From: Limisphaerales bacterium
Lineage (GTDB): Bacteria; Verrucomicrobiota; Verrucomicrobiae; Limisphaerales; UBA11358
Length of the DNA stretch: 8,316 bases
Direction: 5' to 3'
Assembly: GCA_003152145.1 (NCBI GenBank)
Contig: PLZL01000287.1
Location: 433 to 8,748, forward strand
Shown: positions 1-7,000 of the stretch, piece by piece
How the letters are laid out: each line of letters starts with the position of its first letter
Numbering within the stretch: position 1 is the first letter of the stretch
Made by a program: the position numbers and the translations under genes
The notes under the pieces: model-generated
The model's input: the letters and a program-made list of their open reading frames with translations, nothing else
Told to the model about the DNA's origin: nothing
The model's database searches: none

Positions 1-582
1 TCGGGCATCGCGCTGTGCGTTTTCAATTACATCGTTCTGAGTTGGATTCGCCGCAAGACCCTGGATATGCGCTGCCTGGACGCCATGGCGATGTTTCTTT
101 TCTATGCGTTGGTGGTGGATGCCGTCGTTGAAGGTTTGGACGTGCTCCATCGCGGTTACGCGGCGGAGGAGGGGTTCGCAGTGTTGCAGACCATGATTCA
201 CGAGAAACTCTTTTACACGCTGAATATCACACAAGTTGGCATCGGCACGCTGCTGCCGTTGCTGATGCTGGGATCACTCCAGCTTTTGCGCCGGCGCGTG
301 CCGGAGGCGGTCCGGCGGAGCATGATCTTCTGCAGCGGGGCGATGATCTTGCTCGGCGTGCTGGCGATGCGGTGGAACGTTGTGATGGGCGGCCAGTTTT
401 TCTCCAAGAGCCTCCGCGGCGTGATGAGCTACAAAATGGAGTTTGCCGGACAGGAAGGCTGGCTCATCAGCGCCGTTATTATGTGCCTGCCGTTTATCAT
501 TCTGACGGTGCTGGTGAAACTGTTTTTGTCCGAGCAATTGCCAACCAGCGGACATGTCCCGCAGAACAGTTCCACAACCTAG
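1..582 (+). CDS. NrfD/PsrC-family membrane subunit, C-terminal part (5' truncated by window edge)
   Basis: The frame is open from base 1 to a TAG at 580-582, giving the last 193 residues; the start lies outside the window. Several hydrophobic segments are visible (about residues 29-47, 77-96, 106-123 and 154-176 of the visible part), separated by basic loops, as expected for a polytopic inner-membrane protein. Residues 124-154 hold RWNVVMGGQFFSKS and then YKMEFAGQEGW, which resemble the C-terminal region of NrfD/PsrC/HybB-type subunits. Members of this family are heme-free quinone-reactive anchors that pass electrons between the quinone pool and an Fe-S/molybdopterin or cytochrome partner. 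The partner genes should lie upstream, outside the window, so the substrate cannot be named. A strong terminator 62 bases after the stop suggests this is the last gene of its operon. Family confidence is good; the exact complex (polysulfide reductase, hydrogenase, alternative complex III) is open. Confidence 0.8.
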   Translation, partial: SGIALCVFNYIVLSWIRRKTLDMRCLDAMAMFLFYALVVDAVVEGLDVLHRGYAAEEGFAVLQTMIHEKLFYTLNITQVGIGTLLPLLMLGSLQLLRRRVPEAVRRSMIFCSGAMILLGVLAMRWNVVMGGQFFSKSLRGVMSYKMEFAGQEGWLISAVIMCLPFIILTVLVKLFLSEQLPTSGHVPQNSSTT

Positions 583-643
583 GCCTGGCGGAAAAAGTCT
601 GCTTTGGCAACGCCGGGCAAATAAAACAAATTCAACCCACGCG

Positions 644-681
644 AGCGGCTTTTCCCGGATTGTGGGAAAGGCCGCTTTTTT
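644..681 (+). terminator. Rho-independent terminator downstream of the nrfD-like gene
   Basis: AGCGGCTTTTCCC (644-656) pairs with GGGAAAGGCCGCT (664-676) around a 7-base loop. The 13-bp stem has one G-U wobble and is followed by a T run ending at 681. It lies 62 bases past the nrfD-like stop codon, in the right orientation to end that transcript. Confidence 0.9.
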
Positions 682-988
682 ATCAAAAAATCTCGACACG
701 GTTCGGAAATGGGCTTTTGGATCGTTTTTAACAAGAAATGCGAAACGACACACGCCCTCAACTGCGACACGGGAATTATTCGGGTGAAAAATTGCTAGGT
801 TAAAAATCGAAATCAAAAGCAATCTGCTCATATGTTACATGCGCTATACGGCCTTACTAGTGACCGACGGCCTGTTTTGCAGCCTATCCAGTTTCATGGT
901 TTTGAGTGTGTTTCGCATTTAAGTTTCTGTCCGGCATGCTTTTGAAACCGAATTCCCCGCCGGTCACCCGCCAGCAAAGACTGCAAAG
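682..988. other. Gene-free interval between terminator and MBL-fold gene
   Basis: About 300 bases with lower GC than the flanks and no convincing coding sequence. Short open frames exist (for example 839-922, 27 codons) but lack a ribosome binding site or a recognisable product. The end of the minus-strand hydrolase gene lies at the right border; I see no clear hairpin plus T run that would terminate it here. Confidence 0.6.
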
Positions 989-1843
989 TCAGTGCCCAGA
1001 ATTTTCGGACAATTCAATCGTCATCCCCTCGCGCGCGGCGTCCACTTTCAATTTTGCCTTCCGCTTCGCCACAATCTGGCGTGCGCGATTCACGAAGGCG
1101 CCAATTTTTTTGTCGTCGTGGTCGGGGTCGTGATGGAACAGGCAGAGATGCCGGACTCCGGCTTTCAGCGCGAGCGCAACCGAGTCATCCAGACAGCCGT
1201 GGCCCCAGCCGACGTGGATTTTGTATTCGGCGGCATCGTATTGCGAATCGAGAATCAGCACGTCCGCGTCGTGGATGAATTCAAGCATCTCCTTGTCTTC
1301 GCCGCCGGCGCGCGGTTCGGAGTCGGGGAAAAAAACAATCAGGCTGTCGGGCGAGAACAGCCGGTAGCCGAAGCATAGGCCGGGATGATTGGAGCGTTGT
1401 GCGCGCACCTGCACCGGGCCGATGTTGAAATTGAAGTCCTTGACCTCCTCGATTTCGATGTTGCCGGGCACCTTCGCAAATGGCACGGGAAAGTAAGTGC
1501 TTTCCATCTGGCCGGTCAGCGCGCCAACCAGGCTTTCCCGTGTGCCGGGCGCGCCCAGAATCCGCAACCGGCAGCGCGGGTTGTAGATCGGCGCGAAAAA
1601 CGGCAGCCCTTGAATGTGGTCCCAATGCGTGTGGGTCACCAGCAAGGTGAGGTTCAGAGGCTGATTTTTGAATTCCGCCAGCAGCGCGCTCCCCAGCGCG
1701 CGCAGGCCCGTGCCGGCGTCGAGGATGATGATGTCGCCGCCGTGGCGCACCTCCACGCAGGACGTGTTGCCGCCATAGCGCACCGTGCCCGGTCCGGGTG
1801 TCGGGATGGAGCCGCGCACGCCCCAAAATTTCAGCCGCGTCAC
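989..1843 (-). CDS. MBL-fold metallo-hydrolase
   Basis: A 284-residue protein if started at the GTG at 1843. The frame stays open to a TTG at 1918, adding 25 residues that look non-native. I prefer the GTG because the family typically begins only a few residues before the FWGVRGSIPTPG motif, seen here at residues 6-17. Neither start has a clear Shine-Dalgarno sequence. Metal-site motifs of the metallo-beta-lactamase fold are present in order: THTHWDH (about residues 70-76), His153 in RSNHPG, Asp174 in FFPDSEP and the LFHHDP histidines (about 237-238). YGGNTSC and LDAGTG near the N-terminus are typical of the RNase Z/PhnP-like branch of soluble phosphodiesterases. That branch hydrolyses phosphodiester or related bonds with two metal ions, but the substrate cannot be read from the sequence. 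No signal peptide is visible, so it is probably cytoplasmic. It stands alone on its strand between a gene-free stretch and tRNA-Lys. Confidence 0.85.
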   Translation of the reverse strand: MTRLKFWGVRGSIPTPGPGTVRYGGNTSCVEVRHGGDIIILDAGTGLRALGSALLAEFKNQPLNLTLLVTHTHWDHIQGLPFFAPIYNPRCRLRILGAPGTRESLVGALTGQMESTYFPVPFAKVPGNIEIEEVKDFNFNIGPVQVRAQRSNHPGLCFGYRLFSPDSLIVFFPDSEPRAGGEDKEMLEFIHDADVLILDSQYDAAEYKIHVGWGHGCLDDSVALALKAGVRHLCLFHHDPDHDDKKIGAFVNRARQIVAKRKAKLKVDAAREGMTIELSENSGH

Positions 1844-1928
1844 GTCCGGATGAAAACACTCTGGCGCGAAAAAGACAAATCCAAACCGGCGCCATCTTGG
1901 GCAATGTCCTAATCTCAATTCGTAATCG

Positions 1929-1980
1929 CAATCTTAATCAATGAAAACGGGGATTAGAATTAAGAGAAAGATTAAGATTG
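1929..1980. repeat. Inverted repeat of TTAATC-type sequence
   Basis: CAATCTTAATC (1929-1939) is repeated exactly in inverted form as GATTAAGATTG (1970-1980), with 30 bases between. The whole stretch from about 1910 to 1982 is AT-rich and made of related short words (TAATC, CAATC, GATTA), unlike the surrounding GC-rich DNA. It lies upstream of the hydrolase gene (minus strand) and could be a decayed short-repeat array or a regulatory hairpin. The remaining part of 1844-2082 holds no gene. Confidence 0.7.
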
Positions 1981-2034
1981 AGACTCTACCGCATCTTGAA
2001 AAACCTTGCGCGAGCATGGGCAGCCGGTTAGCTT

Positions 2035-2049
2035 GCGAAACTGTTTCGC
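2035..2049. repeat. Perfect 15-nt palindrome upstream of tRNA-Lys
   Basis: GCGAAAC, a central T, then GTTTCGC. It ends 33 bases before the first base of the mature tRNA, in the expected promoter zone. It could be an operator-like site or chance; no regulator is encoded nearby. Confidence 0.45.
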
Positions 2050-2082
2050 TTTGCCGTCCAGCCATTTTGGGACGCTTTTCGT

Positions 2083-2158
2083 GGGTTGGTAGCTCAGTTG
2101 GTAGAGCAGTGCCCTTTTAAGGCATTGGTCCAGGGTTCGAGTCCCTGCCAACCCACCA
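2083..2158 (+). tRNA. tRNA-Lys (anticodon UUU), CCA end encoded
   Basis: A full cloverleaf is visible. The acceptor stem is GGGTTGG (2083-2089) with CCAACCC (2148-2154). The D arm is GCTC/GAGC (2092-2095 and 2104-2107). The anticodon stem is GTGCC/GGCAT (one G-U pair), with loop CTTTTAA at 2114-2120 giving anticodon TTT at 2116-2118. The T arm is CAGGG/CCCTG with the TTCGAGT loop. A2155 is the discriminator base and CCA is encoded at 2156-2158. It decodes AAA and, by wobble, AAG. The lipid kinase gene ends only 20 bases further on the opposite strand, and no T-run terminator is visible in that gap. Confidence 0.97.
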
Positions 2159-2178
2159 GTCTTCGCCCGCTGACCGCT

Positions 2179-3066
2179 TCAGCAAACGACGCGTAGGCGT
2201 TCGCGTTCCACTGAAAATTTCACGGGCAATTTCCCAGCAAGTTCGCCGTCCAGTTCAAAAGAAGCCGTTGTGTCACCCGATAATTCAAAGGCCGCTGCGC
2301 GAAAACGCCGCGCCAGTTTCTCCGGCAATTTCCGCCGCGCGAGAAAGTCCGGCGCACAGCGCAGCAGCGTCAGCCAGTTGACGCGCGGCAATACGCAAAT
2401 GTCCAGCATCCCGTCGCGCAAATCGGCCCTCGGGAAAATTTCAAACGGCCCGCCGTAAAATTTTCCGCTGCCGATCAAAACCAGCTCGCCGGTCAATTTT
2501 TCCCGGCCCGCCTGCGCGGTGATTTTGGGTTTCGTCTCGCGTAGCGCCTTAAGCCCGGCGACGACATAGGCCAGCGATCCGACCTTTTTCTTGTGCTGCC
2601 AGTCCACCAGTTCAATCGCCCGCGCGTCCAGCCCCGCGCCGGCAAGCTGCGCGAAACAGCGCCGCTGGTTTTTGCCGTTGGCGGAAAATTCCACACGCGG
2701 TAGATCAATTTTTGTTTCGTTGCCGCGCCACAGAACTTCCCAGGCGCGTTCAAGCCGGAGCGGAATTTTGAGTTCGCGCGCAAAAACATTCACCGTTCCC
2801 AGCGGCAGCACGCCGAGCCGTGCCCTCTCAAAACCATTCGGCGCGTCGCCTAGGCCATTCAGGACTTCGTTCACCGTGCCATCGCCGCCGGCGGCCGCAA
2901 TCAAATCGCATCCTTCGCCGACCGCCTCCGCCGCGAGGCGTCGCGCGTCACCGGGCGCGGCGGTGGCCTTCAACGCGCATTGCCCTCCGATTTCATCCAG
3001 ATGATGGCGGAAATGCCGTGCCCTGTTGCCGCGGGCCGCCGGGTTAAAAATGACGCAGATGCGCAC
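2179..3066 (-). CDS. YegS/diacylglycerol-kinase-type lipid kinase
   Basis: A 295-residue protein, the usual size for the bacterial DAGK/YegS/BmrU family. It starts at GTG 3066; the encoded RICVIFNPAARG matches the canonical N-terminal beta strand of the family, and there is no in-frame ATG upstream. The nucleotide-binding motif AAGGDGT lies at about residues 58-64, followed by VNEVLNGL. A second family signature, PLGTVNVFAREL, is at 88-99, and SFELDGE near the C-terminus fits the lipid-binding beta-sandwich domain. Family members transfer phosphate from ATP to diacylglycerol or a related membrane lipid (or a sphingoid base) on the cytoplasmic face of the membrane. The specific lipid cannot be told. 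The gene is single on its strand, tail to tail with tRNA-Lys and divergent from the GrpE-like gene with 82 bases between the starts. No Shine-Dalgarno at usable spacing is visible. Confidence 0.9.
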   Translation of the reverse strand: MRICVIFNPAARGNRARHFRHHLDEIGGQCALKATAAPGDARRLAAEAVGEGCDLIAAAGGDGTVNEVLNGLGDAPNGFERARLGVLPLGTVNVFARELKIPLRLERAWEVLWRGNETKIDLPRVEFSANGKNQRRCFAQLAGAGLDARAIELVDWQHKKKVGSLAYVVAGLKALRETKPKITAQAGREKLTGELVLIGSGKFYGGPFEIFPRADLRDGMLDICVLPRVNWLTLLRCAPDFLARRKLPEKLARRFRAAAFELSGDTTASFELDGELAGKLPVKFSVERERLRVVC

Positions 3067-3148
3067 TCCCGAATGATTTTGGCGCGGGTGGTTTTAGTCG
3101 AGGAGAAAGCGAATTGCGTTCGGCGCGTTTTTTACCGAAACTGGCAGC

Positions 3149-4021
3149 GTGAACGACTCGAAACACTGGACGGTTCCCAAGTGGCCGTTTCTGCTCGGCG
3201 ACGCGCTGCTGCTCTTGGCCGCGTATTTTCTCGTCCAGCACGCGCTCCACCCGATTGGCCGCTGGGAAATCGTCACCGCCGCGGCGTGCGTCGCGCTTGG
3301 CGCGGTCCTCGGCACGCTGCCGTTCATTCTGGATTACCGCGCGATTGTCAAAGTCATCGAAGCCAGCGCGCTCGGCTCAATCGCCGAAAAAATCCAGAAC
3401 CTCGAAAAGCTCGCCGCGCAAATCAACACCGCCACGAACGAATGGACGAACGCGCAGACGCAGGCTGAAAAAACTGCCGTCGGCGCGAAGGAAATCGCCG
3501 ACCACATGGCCGGGGAAGTCCGGGAATTTTCAGAGTTCATGCAGAAAATGAACGACAGCGAAAAAGCCACGCTTCGGCTGGAAATTGAAAAGCTCCGGCG
3601 TGGCGAGGCCGAGTGGCTGCAGGTGCTGGTGCGCATCTTCGATCATGTTTTTCTGTTGCATGCCGCCGCGGCGCGCTCCGGCCAGCCAAAACTGGCAGAG
3701 CAAATCGCCAATTTTCAAAACGCCTGCCGCGACGCCGCGCGCCGCATCGGCCTCGCGCCGTTCAACGCCGACCCGGATGAACCGTTCAACGCCGAACGTC
3801 ATCTGGCCGTCGGCGGAGAAGAAAAGCAGCCCGCCGACGCCGTTGTCGCCGAAACCGTCGGTGCGGGCTTCACATTTCAAGGCCGTCTTTTGCGTCGCGC
3901 ACTGGTGCGGTTGCGCCAAACGAGTCCGCCCGCAGAAAATCCAGCCGGGGAAGCGAAGACGCCTGAATCCGCCGCGGATAAAAAGGCGCAGGACGAACTT
4001 TCGCTCAAACCGCCGGATTAG
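3149..4021 (+). CDS. Membrane-anchored coiled-coil protein with GrpE-like domain
   Basis: 290 residues from a GTG at 3149. Two hydrophobic segments lie at about residues 14-33 and 40-62, followed by a long charged helical stretch (about 75-152) that reads as a coiled coil. The C-terminal part (about 155-256) resembles GrpE, the nucleotide exchange factor of DnaK/Hsp70. It has a helical bundle, then FNAERHLAV (213-221; compare the GrpE DP..H.A motif), then ETVGAGFTFQGRLLRRALV (235-253; compare the GrpE pattern G-Y-x-L-x-x-R-x-x-R-x-A-x-V). The last 35 residues are polar, Pro/Ala/Lys-rich and probably disordered. Ordinary GrpE is soluble, so two membrane helices before the coiled coil are unusual. 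No dnaK or dnaJ is nearby. The start is uncertain: the GTG lacks a clear ribosome binding site, while AGGAG at 3101-3105 sits 7 bases before an in-frame ATT (3113). The gene ends by overlapping the convergent helicase gene by 4 bases. The domain call rests on pattern matching by eye. Confidence 0.7.
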   Translation: MNDSKHWTVPKWPFLLGDALLLLAAYFLVQHALHPIGRWEIVTAAACVALGAVLGTLPFILDYRAIVKVIEASALGSIAEKIQNLEKLAAQINTATNEWTNAQTQAEKTAVGAKEIADHMAGEVREFSEFMQKMNDSEKATLRLEIEKLRRGEAEWLQVLVRIFDHVFLLHAAAARSGQPKLAEQIANFQNACRDAARRIGLAPFNADPDEPFNAERHLAVGGEEKQPADAVVAETVGAGFTFQGRLLRRALVRLRQTSPPAENPAGEAKTPESAADKKAQDELSLKPPD

Positions 4022-7000
4022 ATTTCCACGTCCACGGTTTTCCGGGCGTCGAGAAAATGGAGCCAGCAATTGTCAACCGGCCGCGAGTAAATTTTTTCCA
4101 GCGCCCGCGCGTAAAGCTTCAACTGCGGTTCGTAGAGCTTGGTCTTCGCTGGCAATTCGTCCGCGCGAACCTGGTCCGTCTTGAAATCCACCAGCCAGAT
4201 TTCCCCCGGCAACATTACCACCAAGTCCGCCACGCCCTGCACGACGACAAATTCATTTTCCAGCCCGGCCTCCGCCTTCGCGCCGGTAATTTCCGCCAGT
4301 TCCATCGGGCTGAATTTTGCCGTGAACGGCAATTCCCGCTTCACGGAATCTGGTGGCTGTGCGCGGATTTTTTTACCGAGCCGCGAATCCCAAAAATCCG
4401 CGAGCGCGTCCAAATCCAAAACCGCGCTCTCTTCCGCCGACAAAATTTTCTCCCGCTCCAGCCGCTGCGCCTCCGTCGCGAGCGTCGCGCGGCCGCCGGT
4501 TTTCTCCAGCGTGACGTGCTGGAGAAATTTGTGGTGCGCCGCACCAGCTTCCGCCGCCGACAGGTTTTCGCGCAGACGTTTCGTGGAAAATTTTCGCGGC
4601 TGAAAAACCTGCTCCGCTTCCAGGTCCAATTCCTCCGCCGCGCGCCGTAATTCCGTGACCGATGACTTGGCCTTGCGCTTCGTCGCCGCAGCGAATTCAT
4701 ATTGCCATTCCAGCATCTTTCGAAGTTTCCGTCTTGTCTTCTCGTCGAGCGCGGGCAATTCAATTTCTGCTTTCCGCTTTCCGCTTTCCGCTTTGTCGGC
4801 CAGTTCCGCGTCGTCCACAATCCGCCAGCGCAAATCTGGCAATTCGCCTTCCGTTCCGCTTTGGACTTTGGACTTTGGACTTTGGACTTGATCCGCGAAC
4901 CACAGGCCGAGCCAGTCCGCGAAACTTTTTGCCGAAAGGATTGACCGCGGCGTGACTGCGGCGGGTTTTGTCCAAAGCTCGTCCCATTTTTTTTGCGTGA
5001 TGCTGCCGCTCAAAATGAGCGTGTCGCGGGCGCGAGTCATGGCGACGTAAAGCAGCCGCAACTCCTCGCCGCGTAGTTCGCGGCGCTGGCGGCGTTGCGC
5101 GAGCCAGTGCGGCAGGCTTGGATAACGCGCGCCGGTTCGCGGCGGCTGAACGCGCGGGCACAGCCCGAATTGCCCGTCCAAAATGATTTCGCCGCGGAGG
5201 TCCTGTTCGTTGAAAGTTTTCGCCAGATCGGCGACGACCACGACCGGAAATTCAAGCCCTTTGCCCTGATGAATGCTCATCAGCCGCACGGCGTTTTCGT
5301 CCGCGACCGGCGCGACCTCCGGTTCGGCCCCGGCTTCGCGCTGCGCCTCGATGAATTTCAAAAAGCGGAACAACCCCTGCCGCTGAAACTGGTCGAACCG
5401 CTGCGCCAGATTGAGAAACTGTTCAACATTCGCCCGCCGTTGCGCACCGCGCGGACGCGATTGCAGCCAGTCGGCATAATGTGTTTCCGCCAGCACCTCC
5501 TCGAGGCATTGCGACAACGAAACCTGCCGCGCCAGTTTCCGCCAGCGATGAAAGCATTCCAAAAATCTTCCAATTTTTGCGCGCGTCTCACTTTGGATTT
5601 TGGACTTTGGACTTTGGACCTGGTTGAGCGAGAACCAGAAATGTCCGCCGGCCACGAGCCGGATTTCCGCCAGTTCGTCGAGCGAGCAACCTACGAGCGG
5701 CGAGCGCAATACGGCGATGCCCGGAACGTCCTGCAGCGGATTGTCGAGCAGTTGCAACAGGCTCAACAAATCCAGAATCTCGCTCGTGTCGTAAAATCCG
5801 CCGCGCGCGACCGACAGCTTTACGCCCGCCCGCTCGAATTCCTTCGCAAATATTTCCACCTTGCCCGACGGCGAACGCAGCAGCACCGCCATGTCGTGCC
5901 ATTTGACCGCGCGAGAAATCTTCTTTTCTTTGTCCCAAATTTCATGGCCGGAATTTTGCAGTTCACCCAACCGCAGCGCAACCGACCGCGCTTCCTTGGC
6001 GGATTCCTCCAAGTCCGCCCAATCACCGTTTTCGTCATCGGAAACTTCATTCGGCTTCTGTTTCAGGCGCAAAAGCAGTTCCGCGCGCGGCGCCGGATTT
6101 TTTTCTGCACTCAACTCGGCGCGGGTTTCCGGCGAGCCGAATTTTAATTTCGCTTCGTTGTCGTAATTCACGCCGCCGATTTCCTCACGCATGACCAGGC
6201 TGAAAAAAAAGTTCACAAAATTCAGCAATGGCTCGCGGCTGCGGAAATTTTCGGCTAGTGGAATCGTTTGGCCAATTTTGCCGCGCCAGCTTTTGGCGTA
6301 GTCGCGGAAAATCTTCGGGTCGGCGAGGCGGAAACGGTAGATGCTCTGTTTCACGTCGCCGACAAGAAAGCGGTTTGCCTCCGCGCCGTCGCGGCTCAAC
6401 GCCCGGATGATTTTGTCCTGCGCGGCGTTGATGTCCTGATACTCGTCCACGAAAACGAAGCGAAGTTTCTCGCGCCAGCGTTCAGCCGTCGGCGTTGGTT
6501 TGTCCGTCGTAAAATCCCAGAGCAGTTTCAGCGCGAACTGTTCCAGATCGTGAAAATCCAGAACGCCGTCGTCGCGTTTGCGCGCGGCGAAGCGCGCGGC
6601 AAAGTTTTGCGCCAGCCGCAACAACGCCGTCATGTGGCCGTGAATCCAATTCCAATCCTCGAACAGCAGGTCGCTGCCATTTTTGACGCGCGTGACCGAG
6701 GCGAGAAATTTTGCCTCGTCAAACAAATCCTCCAGCGGGTTTCGCAGGACACCTTTTCGCTTCGTCGGCCAGTTGCCGTCGGCGGAAAGGACCTCCCCCA
6801 AAACTTCCGCCGCGAGTTCGCGCGTGAATCTGGGAGCGCACGCGCCTCGCGTGCAGTTCGATGCGCCCTCGCGTCGAACATCGGCCTTGGGATTGTCGGC
6901 GACGGGGGCGTCGCCGACTGCGCCCGGGGCGGGCGCGCTCCCCAAACGCTGCAGAATTCCCCTCAATTCAGCGGCTTTCTCATTGCCGGCTCCGAGGTTT

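Noticed and set aside
839..922. Small 27-codon hydrophobic open frame, and an overlapping 37-codon frame at 832-945
   Set aside because: No ribosome binding site, no recognisable family and no length beyond chance.
1844..1918. TTG start at 1918 for the MBL-fold hydrolase
   Set aside because: The added 25 residues have no family resemblance, and the conserved N-terminal strand begins right after the GTG at 1843. Not fully excluded.
2083..2178. tRNA-Lys as an integration site for a mobile element
   Set aside because: No integrase, no duplicated tRNA 3' end and no foreign gene block beside it; the lipid kinase follows at once.
2169..2183. GCTGA/TCAGC hairpin between tRNA-Lys and the lipid kinase stop as a terminator
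   Set aside because: Only a 5-bp stem with no T run on either strand.
5095..6147. Long plus-strand open frame of 350 codons (and another at 6268-7656)
   Set aside because: Both are antisense shadows of the helicase-nuclease gene, whose motifs are fully conserved on the minus strand. Their length reflects GC-rich codon structure.
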